From Cellulomonas chengniuliangii (lineage in GTDB: Bacteria > Actinomycetota > Actinomycetes > Actinomycetales > Cellulomonadaceae), in NCBI RefSeq assembly GCF_024508335.1, contig NZ_CP101988.1, forward strand, positions 2,852,001 through 2,916,000: DNA of 64,000 nt. Direction: 5' to 3'. Within the stretch, counting starts at the first letter, position 1. Each line of letters starts with the position of its first letter. Of this stretch, positions 53,829-63,453 are shown one piece after another. Below the pieces are notes generated by a model. It was not told the origin of the DNA, did not search any database, and saw nothing but the letters and a program-made list of their open reading frames with translations. The translations under genes were made by a program, and so were the position numbers.

Positions 53829-54815
53829 ATGCGATTCGGACTCTTCATTCCGCAGGGCTGGCGCCAGGACCTGACCGGCATCGACCCCCGCGAGCACTGG
53901 GCCGTGATGAACGGCCTCGCCCAGCACGCCGACCAGGGCAGCACCTGGGAGTCGGTGTGGGTCTACGACCACTTCCACGCGGTGCCCGAGCCCAACGGCG
54001 AGGCCACCCACGAGGCCTGGAGCCTCATCTCCGCGTTCGCCGCGAGCACCCAGCGCGTGCGCCTCGGCCAGATGTGCACCTGCATGGCGTACCGGAACCC
54101 CGCGTATCTCGCCAAGGTCGCCGCGACGGCCGACATCATCTCCGGCGGCCGGGTCGAGATGGGCATCGGCGCCGGCTGGTACGAGCACGAGTGGCGCGCC
54201 TACGGCTACGGGTTCCCCCGCGCCGGCGAGCGGATCGCGGCCCTCGAGGAGGGCGTGCAGATCTTCGAGCAGCTGTGGTCCAAGGGGGTGGCCACGCTCG
54301 ACGGCGTGCACTACCAGGTCGACGGCGCCCAGCTGTCGCCGCTGCCGCTGCAGGTCGGCGGCCCCCCGCTGTGGATCGCGGGCGGCGGGGAGAAGAAGAC
54401 CCTGCGGATCGCCGCGCAGCACGCGGCCTACACGAACTTCGACGGCAGCCCCGAGGGCTTCGCGCACAAGTCGGCCGTGCTGGCCGAGCACTGCGCGACG
54501 CTGGGCCGGGACTTCTCGGAGATCACCCGCTCGGCGAACTACAACGTGGTGATCGGCTCGACCCAGGCTGAGGTGGACGACCGCCTCGCGTGGGTCCACG
54601 ACCACTACCGCCGCACGGTCCCCGCCAAGGCGGACGAGGTCCTCGAGGAGTTCCGCTCAGGCCCGCTGGTCGGCACGCCGGAGCAGATCGTCGACAAGCT
54701 CAAGGAGCTCGAGGTCCTCGGCATGACGTACCCGATCACGTACTTCGCCGAGGCGGCCTACGACCGGTCCGGCATCGAGCTGTTCGAGCGCGAGGTCGTG
54801 CCGGCGCTGCGCTGA
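53829..54815 (+). CDS. LLM-class F420-dependent oxidoreductase
   Basis: This 328-residue luciferase-like TIM-barrel protein resembles the F420-dependent oxidoreductase group of actinobacteria. Typical segments are MRFGLFIPQGWRQDL, SVWVYDHFHAVPEP, GQMCTCMAYRNPAYLAKVAATADIISGGRVEMGIGAGWYEHEW and ALEEGVQIFEQLW. F420 use is inferred from the family, and the substrate is unknown. It is transcribed against its neighbours and sits between acpS and nnr. The 16-nt gap to the convergent acpS stop holds no terminator. Confidence 0.88.
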   Translation: MRFGLFIPQGWRQDLTGIDPREHWAVMNGLAQHADQGSTWESVWVYDHFHAVPEPNGEATHEAWSLISAFAASTQRVRLGQMCTCMAYRNPAYLAKVAATADIISGGRVEMGIGAGWYEHEWRAYGYGFPRAGERIAALEEGVQIFEQLWSKGVATLDGVHYQVDGAQLSPLPLQVGGPPLWIAGGGEKKTLRIAAQHAAYTNFDGSPEGFAHKSAVLAEHCATLGRDFSEITRSANYNVVIGSTQAEVDDRLAWVHDHYRRTVPAKADEVLEEFRSGPLVGTPEQIVDKLKELEVLGMTYPITYFAEAAYDRSGIELFEREVVPALR

Positions 54816-54831
54816 CCGCTCGCCGCACGAC

Positions 54832-55191
54832 TCAGCCGGGGTCCGCCTCCGCGACCACCATCGCGGAGGCGATCCCGGCGTCATGCGAGATCGACAGGTG
54901 GAACCGGGCCACGCCGAGCGCCTCCGCGCGCGCCAGGACCGTCCCACGCACCTCCACCTCGGGCGGCCCGCCCACCACGCGGCGCACCGTGGCGTCCTGC
55001 CACCGCATCCCGCCAGGCGCGCCGAGAGCCTTCGCGATGGCCTCCTTCGCGGCGAACCGCGCGGCCAGCGAGCTCGCCGGCAGGTCCCGCTCCTCCGCGG
55101 TGAACAGCCGCGCGCGCAGCCCGGGGGCGCGCTCGAGCGTCGCCATGAACCGTGCCACGTCGACGACGTCGATGCCGACGCCGACGATCAT
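54832..55191 (-). CDS. acpS: Holo-[acyl-carrier-protein] synthase
   Basis: AcpS transfers the 4'-phosphopantetheine of CoA to acyl carrier protein. The 119-residue protein has the N-terminal magnesium-binding motif [15 protein letters not shown] (Asp8) and the second motif [15 protein letters not shown] with the Glu/Lys pair. It ends in a beta strand [20 protein letters not shown]. It is 21 nt downstream of glmS and in the same direction, so it probably shares that transcript. The start ATG matches the family N-terminus. Confidence 0.95.
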   Translation of the reverse strand: MIVGVGIDVVDVARFMATLERAPGLRARLFTAEERDLPASSLAARFAAKEAIAKALGAPGGMRWQDATVRRVVGGPPEVEVRGTVLARAEALGVARFHLSISHDAGIASAMVVAEADPG

Positions 55192-55212
55192 GCGGGGCTC
55201 ATCCGGCGGCGC

Positions 55213-57072
55213 TCACTCGACCGTCACGGACTTGGCGAGGTTCCGCGGCTGGTCGACGTCGAGCCCGCGGGCCGTGGCGAGCTCGCACGCGAAGACCTGC
55301 AGCGGCACCACGGCCAGCAGCGGGGCGAGCAGCGTCGGGGACTGCGGCACGAAGAACACCTCGTCGGCGAACGGCAGCACCGCGTCGTCGCCGTCCTCGG
55401 CGATGACCAGGGTGCGGGCGCCGCGGGCGCGGATCTCCTGGATGTTCGAGACGACCTTGGAGTGCAGCGAGTCGCGGCCGCGCGGCGAGGGGACCACGAC
55501 GAACACCGGCTGGCCCTCCTCGACCAGCGCGATGGGCCCGTGCTTGAGCTCGCCCGCGGCGAAGCCCTCGGCGTGGATGTAGGCGAGCTCCTTGAGCTTG
55601 AGCGCGCCCTCCATCGCCACCGGGAACCCGACGTGCCGGCCCAGGAACAGCACCGAGGACGCGTCGGCCATCGAGCGCGCGGTCTCCCGCACGCGGTCGG
55701 CGCGGTCGAGCACCTGCTGGATCTTGTCCGGCATCTGGCGCAGGTCGTCGAGGATCTCGGCGATCTCGTCGGCGAACTTGTTGCCGCGCAGCTGCGCCAG
55801 GTAAAGGCCCAGCAGGTAGGCCGCGGTGATCTGCGACAAGAACGCCTTGGTCGACGCGACGGCGATCTCGGGCCCGGCGTGCGTGTAGAGCACCGCGTCG
55901 GACTCCCGCGGGATCGTGGAGCCGTGCGTGTTGACGATGGCGAGCACCTTCGCACCCTGCTCGCGCGCGTGCCGCACGGCCATCAGGGTGTCCATCGTCT
56001 CGCCCGACTGGGAGATCGCCACGACCAGCGTCTTGGCGTTGACGACCGGGTCGCGGTAGCGGAACTCGTGCGCGAGCTCGACCTCGACGGGGATGCGGCA
56101 CCAGTGCTCGATCGCGTACTTGGCGACGTGGCCGGCGTACGCGGCCGTCCCGCAGGCGATCACCACGATCTTGTCGACCGAGCGCAGCACCGACTCGTCG
56201 ATGCGCAGGTCGTCCAGCACCAGGCGCCCGCTGATGTCGGTGCGGCCCAGCAGGGTGTCCGCGACAGCCTGCGGCTGGTCGTGGATCTCCTTGTCCATGA
56301 ACGAGCGGAAGCCGTTCTTCTCCGCCGCCGCGGCGTCCCAGTCGACGGTGAAGCGCCGCGCCTCGACGGCGTTCCCGGCGAAGTCGGTGACCTCGACCGT
56401 GGTGGGCGTGATGGTCACGACCTGGTCCTGGCCCAGCTCGAGGGCCTCCTTGGTGTGCGCGATGAACGCGGCCACGTCGGAGCCGAGGAAGTTCTCGCCC
56501 TCGCCGATCCCCACCACGAGCGGCGAGTCGTGCCGGGCGCCGACCACCGTGTCGGGCGCCGAGGCGTGCACCGCGAGCAGCGTGAAGGTGCCGTGCAGGC
56601 GGCCCACCACCGACAGCATCGCCGCTGTCAGGTCGCCCAGCTCCAGGTGGGCCCGGTGCAGCAGGTGCGCCACGACCTCGGTGTCGGTCTCCGACTGGAA
56701 CGCCGCGCCGTCGGCAGCGAGGGCCGCCTTGAGCTGCGCGAAGTTCTCGATGATGCCGTTGTGGATGACGGCGAGGTCCCCCACCACGTGCGGGTGCGCG
56801 TTGGCGTCCGTGGGGCCGCCGTGCGTGGCCCAGCGCGTGTGGCCGATCGCCGCGGTGCCGGCCGGCAGCGGCGACGCGTCGAGCACCTCGACGAGGTTCG
56901 CGAGCTTGCCGGACTTCTTGGCGACAGCGACCGTCGAATCGGCGGTGCCGGTGATCGCGATGCCCGCGGAGTCGTAGCCCCGGTACTCCAGCCGTCGCAA
57001 ACCTTCGAGGACGACCTCGAGGGGACGCCCGTTGGGCTCCTGGCTGCCGACGTATCCGACGATTCCGCACAT
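55213..57072 (-). CDS. glmS: Glutamine-fructose-6-phosphate aminotransferase
   Basis: GlmS makes glucosamine 6-phosphate, the entry to peptidoglycan precursors. The 619-residue protein has the N-terminal glutaminase with Cys2 in MCGIVGYVGSQ, the GHTRWATHGGPTDANAHPH motif, and two SIS sugar-isomerase domains with ACGTAAYAGHVAKY and AISQSGETMDTL. The C-terminal catalytic Lys lies in the ARGLDVDQPRNLAKSVTVE tail. The start has no Shine-Dalgarno but a TAGACT box 7 nt upstream. The open frame to 57252 is not used. I see no ribozyme-like leader. Confidence 0.96.
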   Translation of the reverse strand: MCGIVGYVGSQEPNGRPLEVVLEGLRRLEYRGYDSAGIAITGTADSTVAVAKKSGKLANLVEVLDASPLPAGTAAIGHTRWATHGGPTDANAHPHVVGDLAVIHNGIIENFAQLKAALAADGAAFQSETDTEVVAHLLHRAHLELGDLTAAMLSVVGRLHGTFTLLAVHASAPDTVVGARHDSPLVVGIGEGENFLGSDVAAFIAHTKEALELGQDQVVTITPTTVEVTDFAGNAVEARRFTVDWDAAAAEKNGFRSFMDKEIHDQPQAVADTLLGRTDISGRLVLDDLRIDESVLRSVDKIVVIACGTAAYAGHVAKYAIEHWCRIPVEVELAHEFRYRDPVVNAKTLVVAISQSGETMDTLMAVRHAREQGAKVLAIVNTHGSTIPRESDAVLYTHAGPEIAVASTKAFLSQITAAYLLGLYLAQLRGNKFADEIAEILDDLRQMPDKIQQVLDRADRVRETARSMADASSVLFLGRHVGFPVAMEGALKLKELAYIHAEGFAAGELKHGPIALVEEGQPVFVVVPSPRGRDSLHSKVVSNIQEIRARGARTLVIAEDGDDAVLPFADEVFFVPQSPTLLAPLLAVVPLQVFACELATARGLDVDQPRNLAKSVTVE

Positions 57073-57079
57073 GCGCGCC

Positions 57080-57085
57080 AGTCTA
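57080..57085 (-). promoter_or_regulatory. Predicted -10 box of glmS
   Basis: TAGACT is followed by 7 nt and the ATG at 57072. No Shine-Dalgarno is present. Confidence 0.4.
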
Positions 57086-57208
57086 CGGTGGCGATCACCG
57101 GCGCCGGGCCTGATACCGGGGGGGCGTGACGACCGCCACGCACTGCGGCGCACACCGCCGGGCGACGGCGCTGCGTGGGAGTCCCAGCGCCGCCGGTCGA
57201 CCATCGTG

Positions 57209-57214
57209 CACAAT
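57209..57214 (+). promoter_or_regulatory. Predicted -10 box of leaderless coaA
   Basis: CACAAT is followed by 6 nt and the GTG at 57221. The same CACAATCGG sequence forms the -10 of the merR-like gene. Confidence 0.4.
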
Positions 57215-57220
57215 CGGTGA

Positions 57221-58177
57221 GTGCCACCGAGCGTCGAGCCTGTGCCGTCCACCCCCTACGTCGATCTCGACCGCAAGGCCTGGGCCGCGCTGTCGGAGTC
57301 CACACCGCTGCCGCTGACCGACACCGATGTCGAGCGGCTCGCGGGACTAGGCGACCCGATCGACTTGGCCGAGGTCGACGCGGTCTACCGTCCCGTCTCG
57401 CGACTGCTCGACCTCTATGTGGGCGCCACGCGCGGGTTGCACGAGGCGTCGAGCACGTTCCTGCGGGAGGACACCGGCAGCACCCCGTTCCTCATCGGCG
57501 TGGCCGGCTCGGTGGCGGTGGGCAAGTCGACCACCGCTCGCCTGCTGCGCGAGCTCATGGCGCGGTGGCCGGCGACCCCGCGCGTCGAGCTGATCACCAC
57601 CGACGGGTTCCTGTACCCGAACGCCGAGCTCGAGCGCCGCGGCCTGATGGACCGCAAGGGCTTCCCCGAGTCCTACGACCGGCGGGCTCTGGTCCGGTTC
57701 GTCTCGAAGGTCAAGGCGGGCCGTCCCGAGGTGCGCGCCCCGGTGTACGACCACCTCTCCTACGACATCGTCCCTGGCGCGGAGACGGTGGTGCGCCGGC
57801 CCGACGTCCTCATCGTCGAGGGCCTGAACGTGCTGCAGCCAGCCCGGCCGACGTCCGAGGGCACATCGAACCTCGCGGTGAGCGACTTCTTCGACTTCTC
57901 GATCTACGTCGACGCCCGCACCGACGACGTCCGCCAGTGGTACGTCGACCGATTCCTGTCGCTGCGAGCCACCGCCTTCTCGCGTCCCGAGTCCTACTTC
58001 CGCCGCTACGCCTCGCTCAGCGACGAGGAGGCCGTGGCCACCGCAGAGCGCCTGTGGGACACGATCAACGCCCCGAACCTGGTGCAGAACATCTTGCCGA
58101 CCCGCAGCAGGGCCACCCTGGTGCTGCGCAAGGGACGCGACCACGCCGTCGAGCGTGTGCGGCTGCGCAAGCTCTGA
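57221..58177 (+). CDS. coaA: Type I pantothenate kinase
   Basis: CoaA phosphorylates pantothenate, the first step of CoA synthesis. The 318-residue protein has the Walker A motif [17 protein letters not shown] (about residue 93), the substrate segment [30 protein letters not shown] and the conserved [12 protein letters not shown]. It is divergent from glmS. The GTG start has a CACAAT box 6 nt upstream and no Shine-Dalgarno. The last residues ([15 protein letters not shown]) match the family C-terminus. Confidence 0.96.
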   Translation: MPPSVEPVPSTPYVDLDRKAWAALSESTPLPLTDTDVERLAGLGDPIDLAEVDAVYRPVSRLLDLYVGATRGLHEASSTFLREDTGSTPFLIGVAGSVAVGKSTTARLLRELMARWPATPRVELITTDGFLYPNAELERRGLMDRKGFPESYDRRALVRFVSKVKAGRPEVRAPVYDHLSYDIVPGAETVVRRPDVLIVEGLNVLQPARPTSEGTSNLAVSDFFDFSIYVDARTDDVRQWYVDRFLSLRATAFSRPESYFRRYASLSDEEAVATAERLWDTINAPNLVQNILPTRSRATLVLRKGRDHAVERVRLRKL

Positions 58178-58198
58178 CGCGGCCCGCCTCGGCGCCCG

Positions 58199-58858
58199 TC
58201 AGGGCGACTGGTCCGCGTGGCCGACCTGGTCGGTGGCGAGCCGCGCGCGGGACAGCCGCACCGGGTAGTGGGTGGCCTCCACCTCGTCGAGCCTGTCGAT
58301 CACCGCGGCCACCTCGGGCCGCCCTCTGCCGCAGCCGTCGAGCGGCACGGCCGCCCGGATCGCCCGGCCCATGGCATCGATGAGCCACACCTCCCCCACC
58401 GGGTCGGCGCCGGGCGAGTCAGCGCAGCCGTACGGGTTCGGGCTCATGGACGGGCGAGCGAGGGCGTCGACGAGGCCGGCGAGGTCACCCTCCAGCCGGC
58501 GGACCGTCACCGCGTCCCACACCCCCACGACATCGGTGAGCGTCTCGCCCGCGAGGCACTGGATCGCCGCCGACGGCGCGAAGCCCTCCGGGACGGAGCC
58601 CGCGGCGGGCACGTCGGGATGAGTCGTGGCTGTCGCGCTCGGATCGAGGACCAGGCCCAGGCTCTGCACGACCTGCGGCGCCAGGCAGTCGGCGGCGATC
58701 GCGGTCTCCGCCGGAGCCGGCGCCGACCCGACCGCGGCGGACGTGCACCCGGAGAGGGCGAGCGCGGCGGCCGCGATACTCGTCTGCGCGGCGATCCGCC
58801 GTCGCGGGCGGTCGCGCGAGCCAGCGAGCACGTCGCCCGATCCGCTCATCCGCCCCAT
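58199..58858 (-). CDS. Predicted lipoprotein
   Basis: This 219-residue exported protein has a Tat/Sec-like basic N-terminus (RDRPRRRIAA), a hydrophobic stretch and a lipobox LALSGC that places the lipidated Cys near residue 39. The mature part is acidic and contains further Cys residues (DCLAP, IQCLAG, GCADSPG, DGCGRG) that may form disulfides. No enzyme motif is visible. ATG starts at 58858 and 58849 are both possible; neither has a strong Shine-Dalgarno. It lies downstream of ybaK on the same strand and converges with coaA. Confidence 0.75.
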   Translation of the reverse strand: MGRMSGSGDVLAGSRDRPRRRIAAQTSIAAAALALSGCTSAAVGSAPAPAETAIAADCLAPQVVQSLGLVLDPSATATTHPDVPAAGSVPEGFAPSAAIQCLAGETLTDVVGVWDAVTVRRLEGDLAGLVDALARPSMSPNPYGCADSPGADPVGEVWLIDAMGRAIRAAVPLDGCGRGRPEVAAVIDRLDEVEATHYPVRLSRARLATDQVGHADQSP

Positions 58859-59073
58859 CCCCGTCGTCCGTCCTGTCCGCAGTGCCGCCCCGCTCGTGAC
58901 GAGCGGGGACGGCTGCAGGGGACGACGACGGTGTGGTCCCACATCGAGGTTAGGCAGCCGGCCCGGCCACGGCCCCGGTCGAGACCAGATCGTTAGGCGG
59001 CGCCGCGGGATCGTTGCCTCGGCGTGACCAGCGAAGGCACGCACTCAGGGACAGAGCGCCCGAACGCGGCGCC

Positions 59074-59613
59074 TCACCTGCCGACGATGGCGGGGGTCCC
59101 CGCGGTGATCCGCACCAGCTCCGCGTAGCTGGTCGGGAAGACGGCGTGCGGGGTCCCGGCGGCCGCCCACACGACGTCGAACGCTCCGAGCGCGACGTCC
59201 ACGAGCGTGCGCAGGGGCGCGGGGTGCCCCACCGGCCCGACGCCGCCGATGGGCTGCCCGGTGGCAGCACGCACCGTCGCCGCGTCGGCCATGTCGAGAC
59301 GTCCACCGAGGAGCTCCTCCACGAGGGCGGGGTCCACCCGGTGGGCGCCGGACGTCACGATGAGGAGCGGGGAGCCGTCGTGCAAGAACACCAACGAGCT
59401 CGCGATCGCGCCCACGTCCACCCCGAGCGTCCGGGCGGCGTCCGCCGCCGTGCGCGCCGAGCCGGCGAGCTCGCGCACCTCGCCCCGCACGCCCAGCTCG
59501 GTCAGCGCCCGGTGCACCCGGGCCGCGTTGCGGTGCAGTGCGCCACCGGCGGAGGGATCGACGCCCTCCCGCGGCACGGCATGGAAAGGGACGGCTCGCG
59601 ACATGTCGGACAC
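59074..59613 (-). CDS. YbaK/EbsC-type aminoacyl-tRNA editing domain protein
   Basis: This 179-residue free-standing editing domain resembles YbaK and ProX, which deacylate misacylated Cys-tRNA(Pro) or Ala-tRNA(Pro). Segments AARTLGVDVGAIASSLVFLHDGSPLLIVTSGAHRVD and GQPIGGVGPVGHP are the recognisable family core. The Lys that precedes the core strand in E. coli YbaK and ProX appears as Ser here (IASSLVF), so the specificity is uncertain. The GTG at 59613 lies 6 nt after a TAAGGT box; a GGAGCG Shine-Dalgarno overlaps this spacer. The DedA-like gene is upstream on the same strand. Confidence 0.85.
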   Translation of the reverse strand: MSDMSRAVPFHAVPREGVDPSAGGALHRNAARVHRALTELGVRGEVRELAGSARTAADAARTLGVDVGAIASSLVFLHDGSPLLIVTSGAHRVDPALVEELLGGRLDMADAATVRAATGQPIGGVGPVGHPAPLRTLVDVALGAFDVVWAAAGTPHAVFPTSYAELVRITAGTPAIVGR

Positions 59614-59619
59614 CGCTCC

Positions 59620-59625
59620 ACCTTA
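59620..59625 (-). promoter_or_regulatory. Predicted -10 box of the YbaK-like gene
   Basis: TAAGGT is followed by 6 nt and the GTG at 59613. A GGAG in the spacer could alternatively serve as Shine-Dalgarno if transcription starts earlier. Confidence 0.3.
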
Positions 59626-60333
59626 GAGATGCTGCTGCTGGCCGGCAGCCAGCTCCGGCCGCGAGTCCTGCCCGGGCGCGTCCTGCCCGGGCGCGTCCTG
59701 GCCGCGCCTCCCCGGGCGGCTCAGCCGCGTCGGCTCCGCGTCCGCCCCCGGCCGCAGCCACTTCCGCAGGACGAGGTCGATGAGCAGGCCCACGGCGGCC
59801 CCGACGCACACGCCGACCACCACGGCCACCACGGGATGGTCGTGCAGCCACGCTCCCGCGCCGACCCCGATCGCGATGCCGTAGGCGGCCCACGTGACGC
59901 ACGCGAGCGATGACAGCGCCATGAATCGGGCGCGGGGGTAGCCCAGCGCACCCGCGGTCATGTTGACGGCCACGCGTCCGATCGGGATGTAGCGCGCCGC
60001 GAGGATGAAGGACGACCCGCGCTCGACGAGCGCCTTCTCGGCCCACGCGAGCGCCTTGGCGCCTTGCGTGCCGCGGAACAGGCGCAGCCGGTGCACGTCG
60101 ACACGGCTGCCGATCAGGTACGCCACCTGGTCGCCCACGAACGCGCCCACGGCCGCCGCAGGGCCCAGCAGCCACAGGTTGGGTGTGCCGTTCGTCATCG
60201 TGAGCGCCGCCAGGGCGATCACCACGGACTCGCTCGGCACGGGCGGGAAGACGCCGTCGATGGCGGCGAAGGCCATCACCCCCATGTAGACCCATCCCGA
60301 GCCTGCGAGTGCGAGGATCCACTCCTCCAGCAA
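59623..60333 (-). CDS. DedA-family membrane protein 1
   Basis: This protein of about 236 residues is of the DedA/Tvp38-like type (undecaprenyl-phosphate or phospholipid translocation in other bacteria). The DedA core is DGVFPPVPSESVVIALAAL, GAFVGDQVAYLIGSRV and the RYIPIGRVAVNMTAGALGYPRARF amphipathic re-entrant segment. The C-terminus is a Gly-Gln-Asp-rich tail made by a repeated 15-nt unit. I choose a TTG start at 60333 with GGAG 8-11 nt upstream; a GTG at 60417 would add 28 residues. A paralogue lies 291 nt upstream on the same strand. Confidence 0.85.
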   Translation of the reverse strand: MLEEWILALAGSGWVYMGVMAFAAIDGVFPPVPSESVVIALAALTMTNGTPNLWLLGPAAAVGAFVGDQVAYLIGSRVDVHRLRLFRGTQGAKALAWAEKALVERGSSFILAARYIPIGRVAVNMTAGALGYPRARFMALSSLACVTWAAYGIAIGVGAGAWLHDHPVVAVVVGVCVGAAVGLLIDLVLRKWLRPGADAEPTRLSRPGRRGQDAPGQDAPGQDSRPELAAGQQQHL

Positions 60334-60623
60334 GTCATCAGCTCCAGGTTTGTCCGGCTGCCAGGCAGCGTGGGCGCCCGGTCGTGGTGACTTGGGCACG
60401 GTGCGGCACGTGCTCACGAGACTAGGGAGCCGGACGGCGCGGACGACATCGGTTATCCCCCCGAGTGCCCCCTGAATCGTGGCCGCGTCGCCCCTGACCA
60501 GCATGTCGCCCAGGCCGCTCGGGGTCGTCCTCCGTCCGGATGAGATCCCGGGCGCCCGGCGCCCTCCACAAGGGGGACCTCCCGTCCCTCCCCAGGACTC
60601 GCCCGCCGGGACTGGCGCTGCGG

Positions 60624-61292
60624 TCAGCGCCGACCGGCGTCGTCGCCCGGGCCGCCGCTCGTGGCGGGCCCGCCGTGCTCCGGAGGATCGAGCCGCACCG
60701 TCTCCATCGACCCCGGCAGCAGCCGGCGCAGGAGCCAGTCCAGGAGCAGCCCGAGCAGCAGCCCTGTCACGACACCCACCACGACGGCGAGCACCGGATG
60801 GTCCCCCAGCCACCGTCCGGCGCCAATGCCGATGAAGACGCCGTACGTCGCCCATGTGGCGCCGGCGAAGGCGGTCAGCGCCACGAAGCGGCCCCGGGGG
60901 TAGCCGAGCGATCCAGCCGTCATGTTCACCGCGACCCGCCCCACCGGGATGTAACGAGCGGCGAGGATGAACGCCGCGCCCCGCCGGGCCAGCGCGCGCT
61001 CCGCCCACGCGAGCGAGCGCCTGCCCCGCGCCGTCCGGAACAGCCGCACCCGGTGCAGGTCCACCTTGGACCCGACGGTGTACGCGATCTGGTCGCCGGT
61101 GAAGGCGCCGACGGCGGCCACCGCAGCGACCAGGTACACGTTCGGCTGCCCGCTCGAGGCCCACAGCGCCGCGAGTGCGATCACGGCGGACTCGCTGGGG
61201 ACCGGCGGGAAGAACCCGTCGATGGTCACGAACGCGAGCAGGGCGACGTACACCCAGGGGGACCCCACCAGGTGGACGAGCCAGTCCTCCAC
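60624..61292 (-). CDS. DedA-family membrane protein 2
   Basis: This 222-residue DedA-family protein is closely similar to the adjacent paralogue throughout the core: DGFFPPVPSESAVIALAALW, GAFTGDQIAYTVGSKVDLHRVRLF and RYIPVGRVAVNMTAGSLGYPRGRF. The tail differs (LRRLLPGSMETVRLDPPEHGG). The GTG start has GGGGGG about 11 nt upstream. The pair looks like a tandem duplication. The family has roles in membrane lipid homeostasis or undecaprenyl-phosphate recycling; which applies is unknown. def lies 97 nt upstream. Confidence 0.88.
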   Translation of the reverse strand: MEDWLVHLVGSPWVYVALLAFVTIDGFFPPVPSESAVIALAALWASSGQPNVYLVAAVAAVGAFTGDQIAYTVGSKVDLHRVRLFRTARGRRSLAWAERALARRGAAFILAARYIPVGRVAVNMTAGSLGYPRGRFVALTAFAGATWATYGVFIGIGAGRWLGDHPVLAVVVGVVTGLLLGLLLDWLLRRLLPGSMETVRLDPPEHGGPATSGGPGDDAGRR

Positions 61293-61389
61293 GCCCGATC
61301 AGCCCCCCGCCGCCATGGCCGGGGCGGCGGCCCGGACCTGCGACCACAGTAGGTCGCGGGCCCTGCGGCGGCACAGCGAGCCGGAGGGC

Positions 61390-62049
61390 TCAGCGCTCCA
61401 GGTCGAAGCCGAGCGCCTTCGCCGCCGCCACCGGGTGCGGCTCCGCCGCCCAGCTGCCGCCCAGGTCGTCGGTGGCCGCGAGCGAGCGCAGCAGGGCGCG
61501 GTCCACGTACAGCGTCCCGCCCAGGTGGTCGGTCTCGTGCTGCACGATCCGGGCCGGCCAGCCGGAGACCACCTCGTCGAGCACGGCCCCGGTCTCGTCG
61601 GCGCCGGTGAGGCGGACCAGGCGCGGCCGTGCCACGACGGCCTGGTACCCCTCGACGCTCAGGCAGCCCTCGTAGAACGCCGCGCGCTCCTCGCCGATCG
61701 CGGTGTACCGCGGGTTGACGAGCACCCGGAACGGCACGGCGGGGCGCTCGCGCGCGATCCGCATCTCGTCGTCGATCGGGCCCGGGTCCTCCACGACCGC
61801 CAGCGCGAGCGGCAGCCCGATCTGGGGGGCCGCCAGCCCGACGCCAGGGGCGGCGTGCATCGTGCGCCGCATGACCGCGATCAGCGCCTCGAGCTCGCTG
61901 CCGTCGAGCTGCCCGTCGTAGGGCTCCGCGACCATGCGCAGCACCGGGTGGCCCGCCTGCACGATGGGCACGATCCCGGACGGGTCCTCCTGCGCTGCGG
62001 CGAGCAGCCGCTGCGTGTGGACCCGCAGCACGTCGGCGGGAATGCTCAC
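61390..62049 (-). CDS. def: Peptide deformylase
   Basis: Def removes the formyl group from nascent proteins. The 219-residue protein has all three motifs: [10 protein letters not shown] (about residues 69-78), EGCLSVEGY with the metal-binding Cys near 129, and QHETDHLGG with the two His ligands and Glu (171-175). The N-terminal 45 residues ([20 protein letters not shown]) are an extension typical of actinobacterial Def. It overlaps glmM by 4 nt (ATGA), so the two are translationally coupled. Confidence 0.95.
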   Translation of the reverse strand: MSIPADVLRVHTQRLLAAAQEDPSGIVPIVQAGHPVLRMVAEPYDGQLDGSELEALIAVMRRTMHAAPGVGLAAPQIGLPLALAVVEDPGPIDDEMRIARERPAVPFRVLVNPRYTAIGEERAAFYEGCLSVEGYQAVVARPRLVRLTGADETGAVLDEVVSGWPARIVQHETDHLGGTLYVDRALLRSLAATDDLGGSWAAEPHPVAAAKALGFDLER

Positions 62050-63395
62050 AGCGCGAGCCGTTCCCGGACCACGTCGGCGAGCCGCCCGGCGATGCGCTCG
62101 GCATCCGCCTGGCTCGCGGCCTCGACCATGACGCGGACCAGGGCCTCGGTCCCCGAAGGGCGCAGCAGCACCCGGCCCGTGTCCCCGAGCTCCGCCTGGG
62201 CCGTCTGTACCGCCGCGGCGAGCACCTCGTCACTGCCGGCACGGGTGCGGTCGACGCCGGGCACGTTCACCAGGATCTGCGGCAGGCGCTGCACCACGCC
62301 GGCGAGCTGCTCGAGCTTCTGCCCGGTGCTGGCCACGCGCGCGGCGAGCTGCAGCGCGGTGAGGACGCCGTCGCCCGTGGTGGCGTGGTCGGAGAGGATC
62401 ACGTGTCCGGACTGCTCGCCGCCCAGCGAGTACCCGCCGGCCCGCATGGCCTCGAGCACGTACCTGTCGCCGACGGAGGTCTCGAGCATGCGAATGCCCT
62501 GCGCGGTCATCGCGAGCTTGAGGCCCAGGTTGCTCATCACCGTGGCGACGAGCGTGTCGTGCGCCAGGGCGCCGCTGTCCCGCATCGCCAGGGCCAGCAC
62601 GCCCATGATCTGGTCCCCGTCGACCAGCGCGCCGGTGTGGTCGACAGCGAGGCAGCGGTCGGCGTCGCCGTCGAAGGCCACGCCCAGGTCCGCGCCCGCC
62701 GCCACGACGGCGGCCTGCAACTGCTCGGGGTGCGTCGAGCCGCACTGCTCGTTGATGTTGCGCCCGTCGGGCGAGGCGTTGATGACGACCACGTCGGCGC
62801 CCGCGGCCCGCAGCGCGGCCGGCCCGACCTCGCTCGCGGCGCCGTTCGCGCAGTCCACCGCGATCCGCAGCCCGGCGAGGCTCACGCCCACCGTGCTGAC
62901 CAGGTGGGCCACGTACGACTCCCCCGCGACACCGGTGTCGACGCGGATGCGCCCGACGTCGGCGCCCAGCGGGCGGTCCCACGGCTCCCGGAGCCGCTCC
63001 TCTATCGCGATCTCGAGCTCGTCGTCGAGCTTGTGCCCGCCGCGCGCCAGGAACTTGATGCCGTTGTCCGGCATGGGGTTGTGCGACGCGGACAGCACCA
63101 CGCCGAGGTCGACGTCGAGGGAGGCCGTGAGGAACGCGACGGCCGGCGTCGGCAGAACGCCCACGTTGATCACGTCGACGCCGGCGCTGGCCAGCCCGGC
63201 GGCGACGGCCGCGCTCAGGAACTCCCCGGACGCGCGGGGGTCGCGGCCGACGACGGCACGGGCTCGGTGGCCGGCGAACACCCCCTGCGCGCCGAGCACG
63301 TGCGCGGCGGCGACCGCGAGGTCGAGCGCCACCTCGGCGGTGACGTCACGGTTCGCGAGCCCTCGGACACCATCGGTGCCGAACAGTCGACCCAT
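62046..63395 (-). CDS. glmM: Phosphoglucosamine mutase
   Basis: GlmM interconverts glucosamine 6-phosphate and glucosamine 1-phosphate between GlmS and GlmU. The 449-residue protein begins [15 protein letters not shown] and has the phosphoserine loop [14 protein letters not shown] (Ser104), the metal-binding DGDADRC and the C-terminal [15 protein letters not shown]. The ATG at 63395 has AAAGGG about 8 nt upstream; the open frame to 63584 is not used. It overlaps def by 4 nt. rpsI precedes it on the same strand, separated by a hairpin. Confidence 0.97.
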   Translation of the reverse strand: MGRLFGTDGVRGLANRDVTAEVALDLAVAAAHVLGAQGVFAGHRARAVVGRDPRASGEFLSAAVAAGLASAGVDVINVGVLPTPAVAFLTASLDVDLGVVLSASHNPMPDNGIKFLARGGHKLDDELEIAIEERLREPWDRPLGADVGRIRVDTGVAGESYVAHLVSTVGVSLAGLRIAVDCANGAASEVGPAALRAAGADVVVINASPDGRNINEQCGSTHPEQLQAAVVAAGADLGVAFDGDADRCLAVDHTGALVDGDQIMGVLALAMRDSGALAHDTLVATVMSNLGLKLAMTAQGIRMLETSVGDRYVLEAMRAGGYSLGGEQSGHVILSDHATTGDGVLTALQLAARVASTGQKLEQLAGVVQRLPQILVNVPGVDRTRAGSDEVLAAAVQTAQAELGDTGRVLLRPSGTEALVRVMVEAASQADAERIAGRLADVVRERLAL

Positions 63396-63453
63396 CAGCT
63401 GACCCTTTCCTGGAACACGGGCGGGGCGCTGCACGACCCGCTGGGCAAAAGCC

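Noticed and set aside
53778-54605. Long upstream extension of the nnr frame
   Set aside because: It runs antisense through the LLM oxidoreductase gene, and family similarity begins near 53777.
56900-57220. glmS ribozyme or leader riboswitch
   Set aside because: The glmS start appears leaderless and the 148-nt gap to coaA holds no extended conserved-looking structure.
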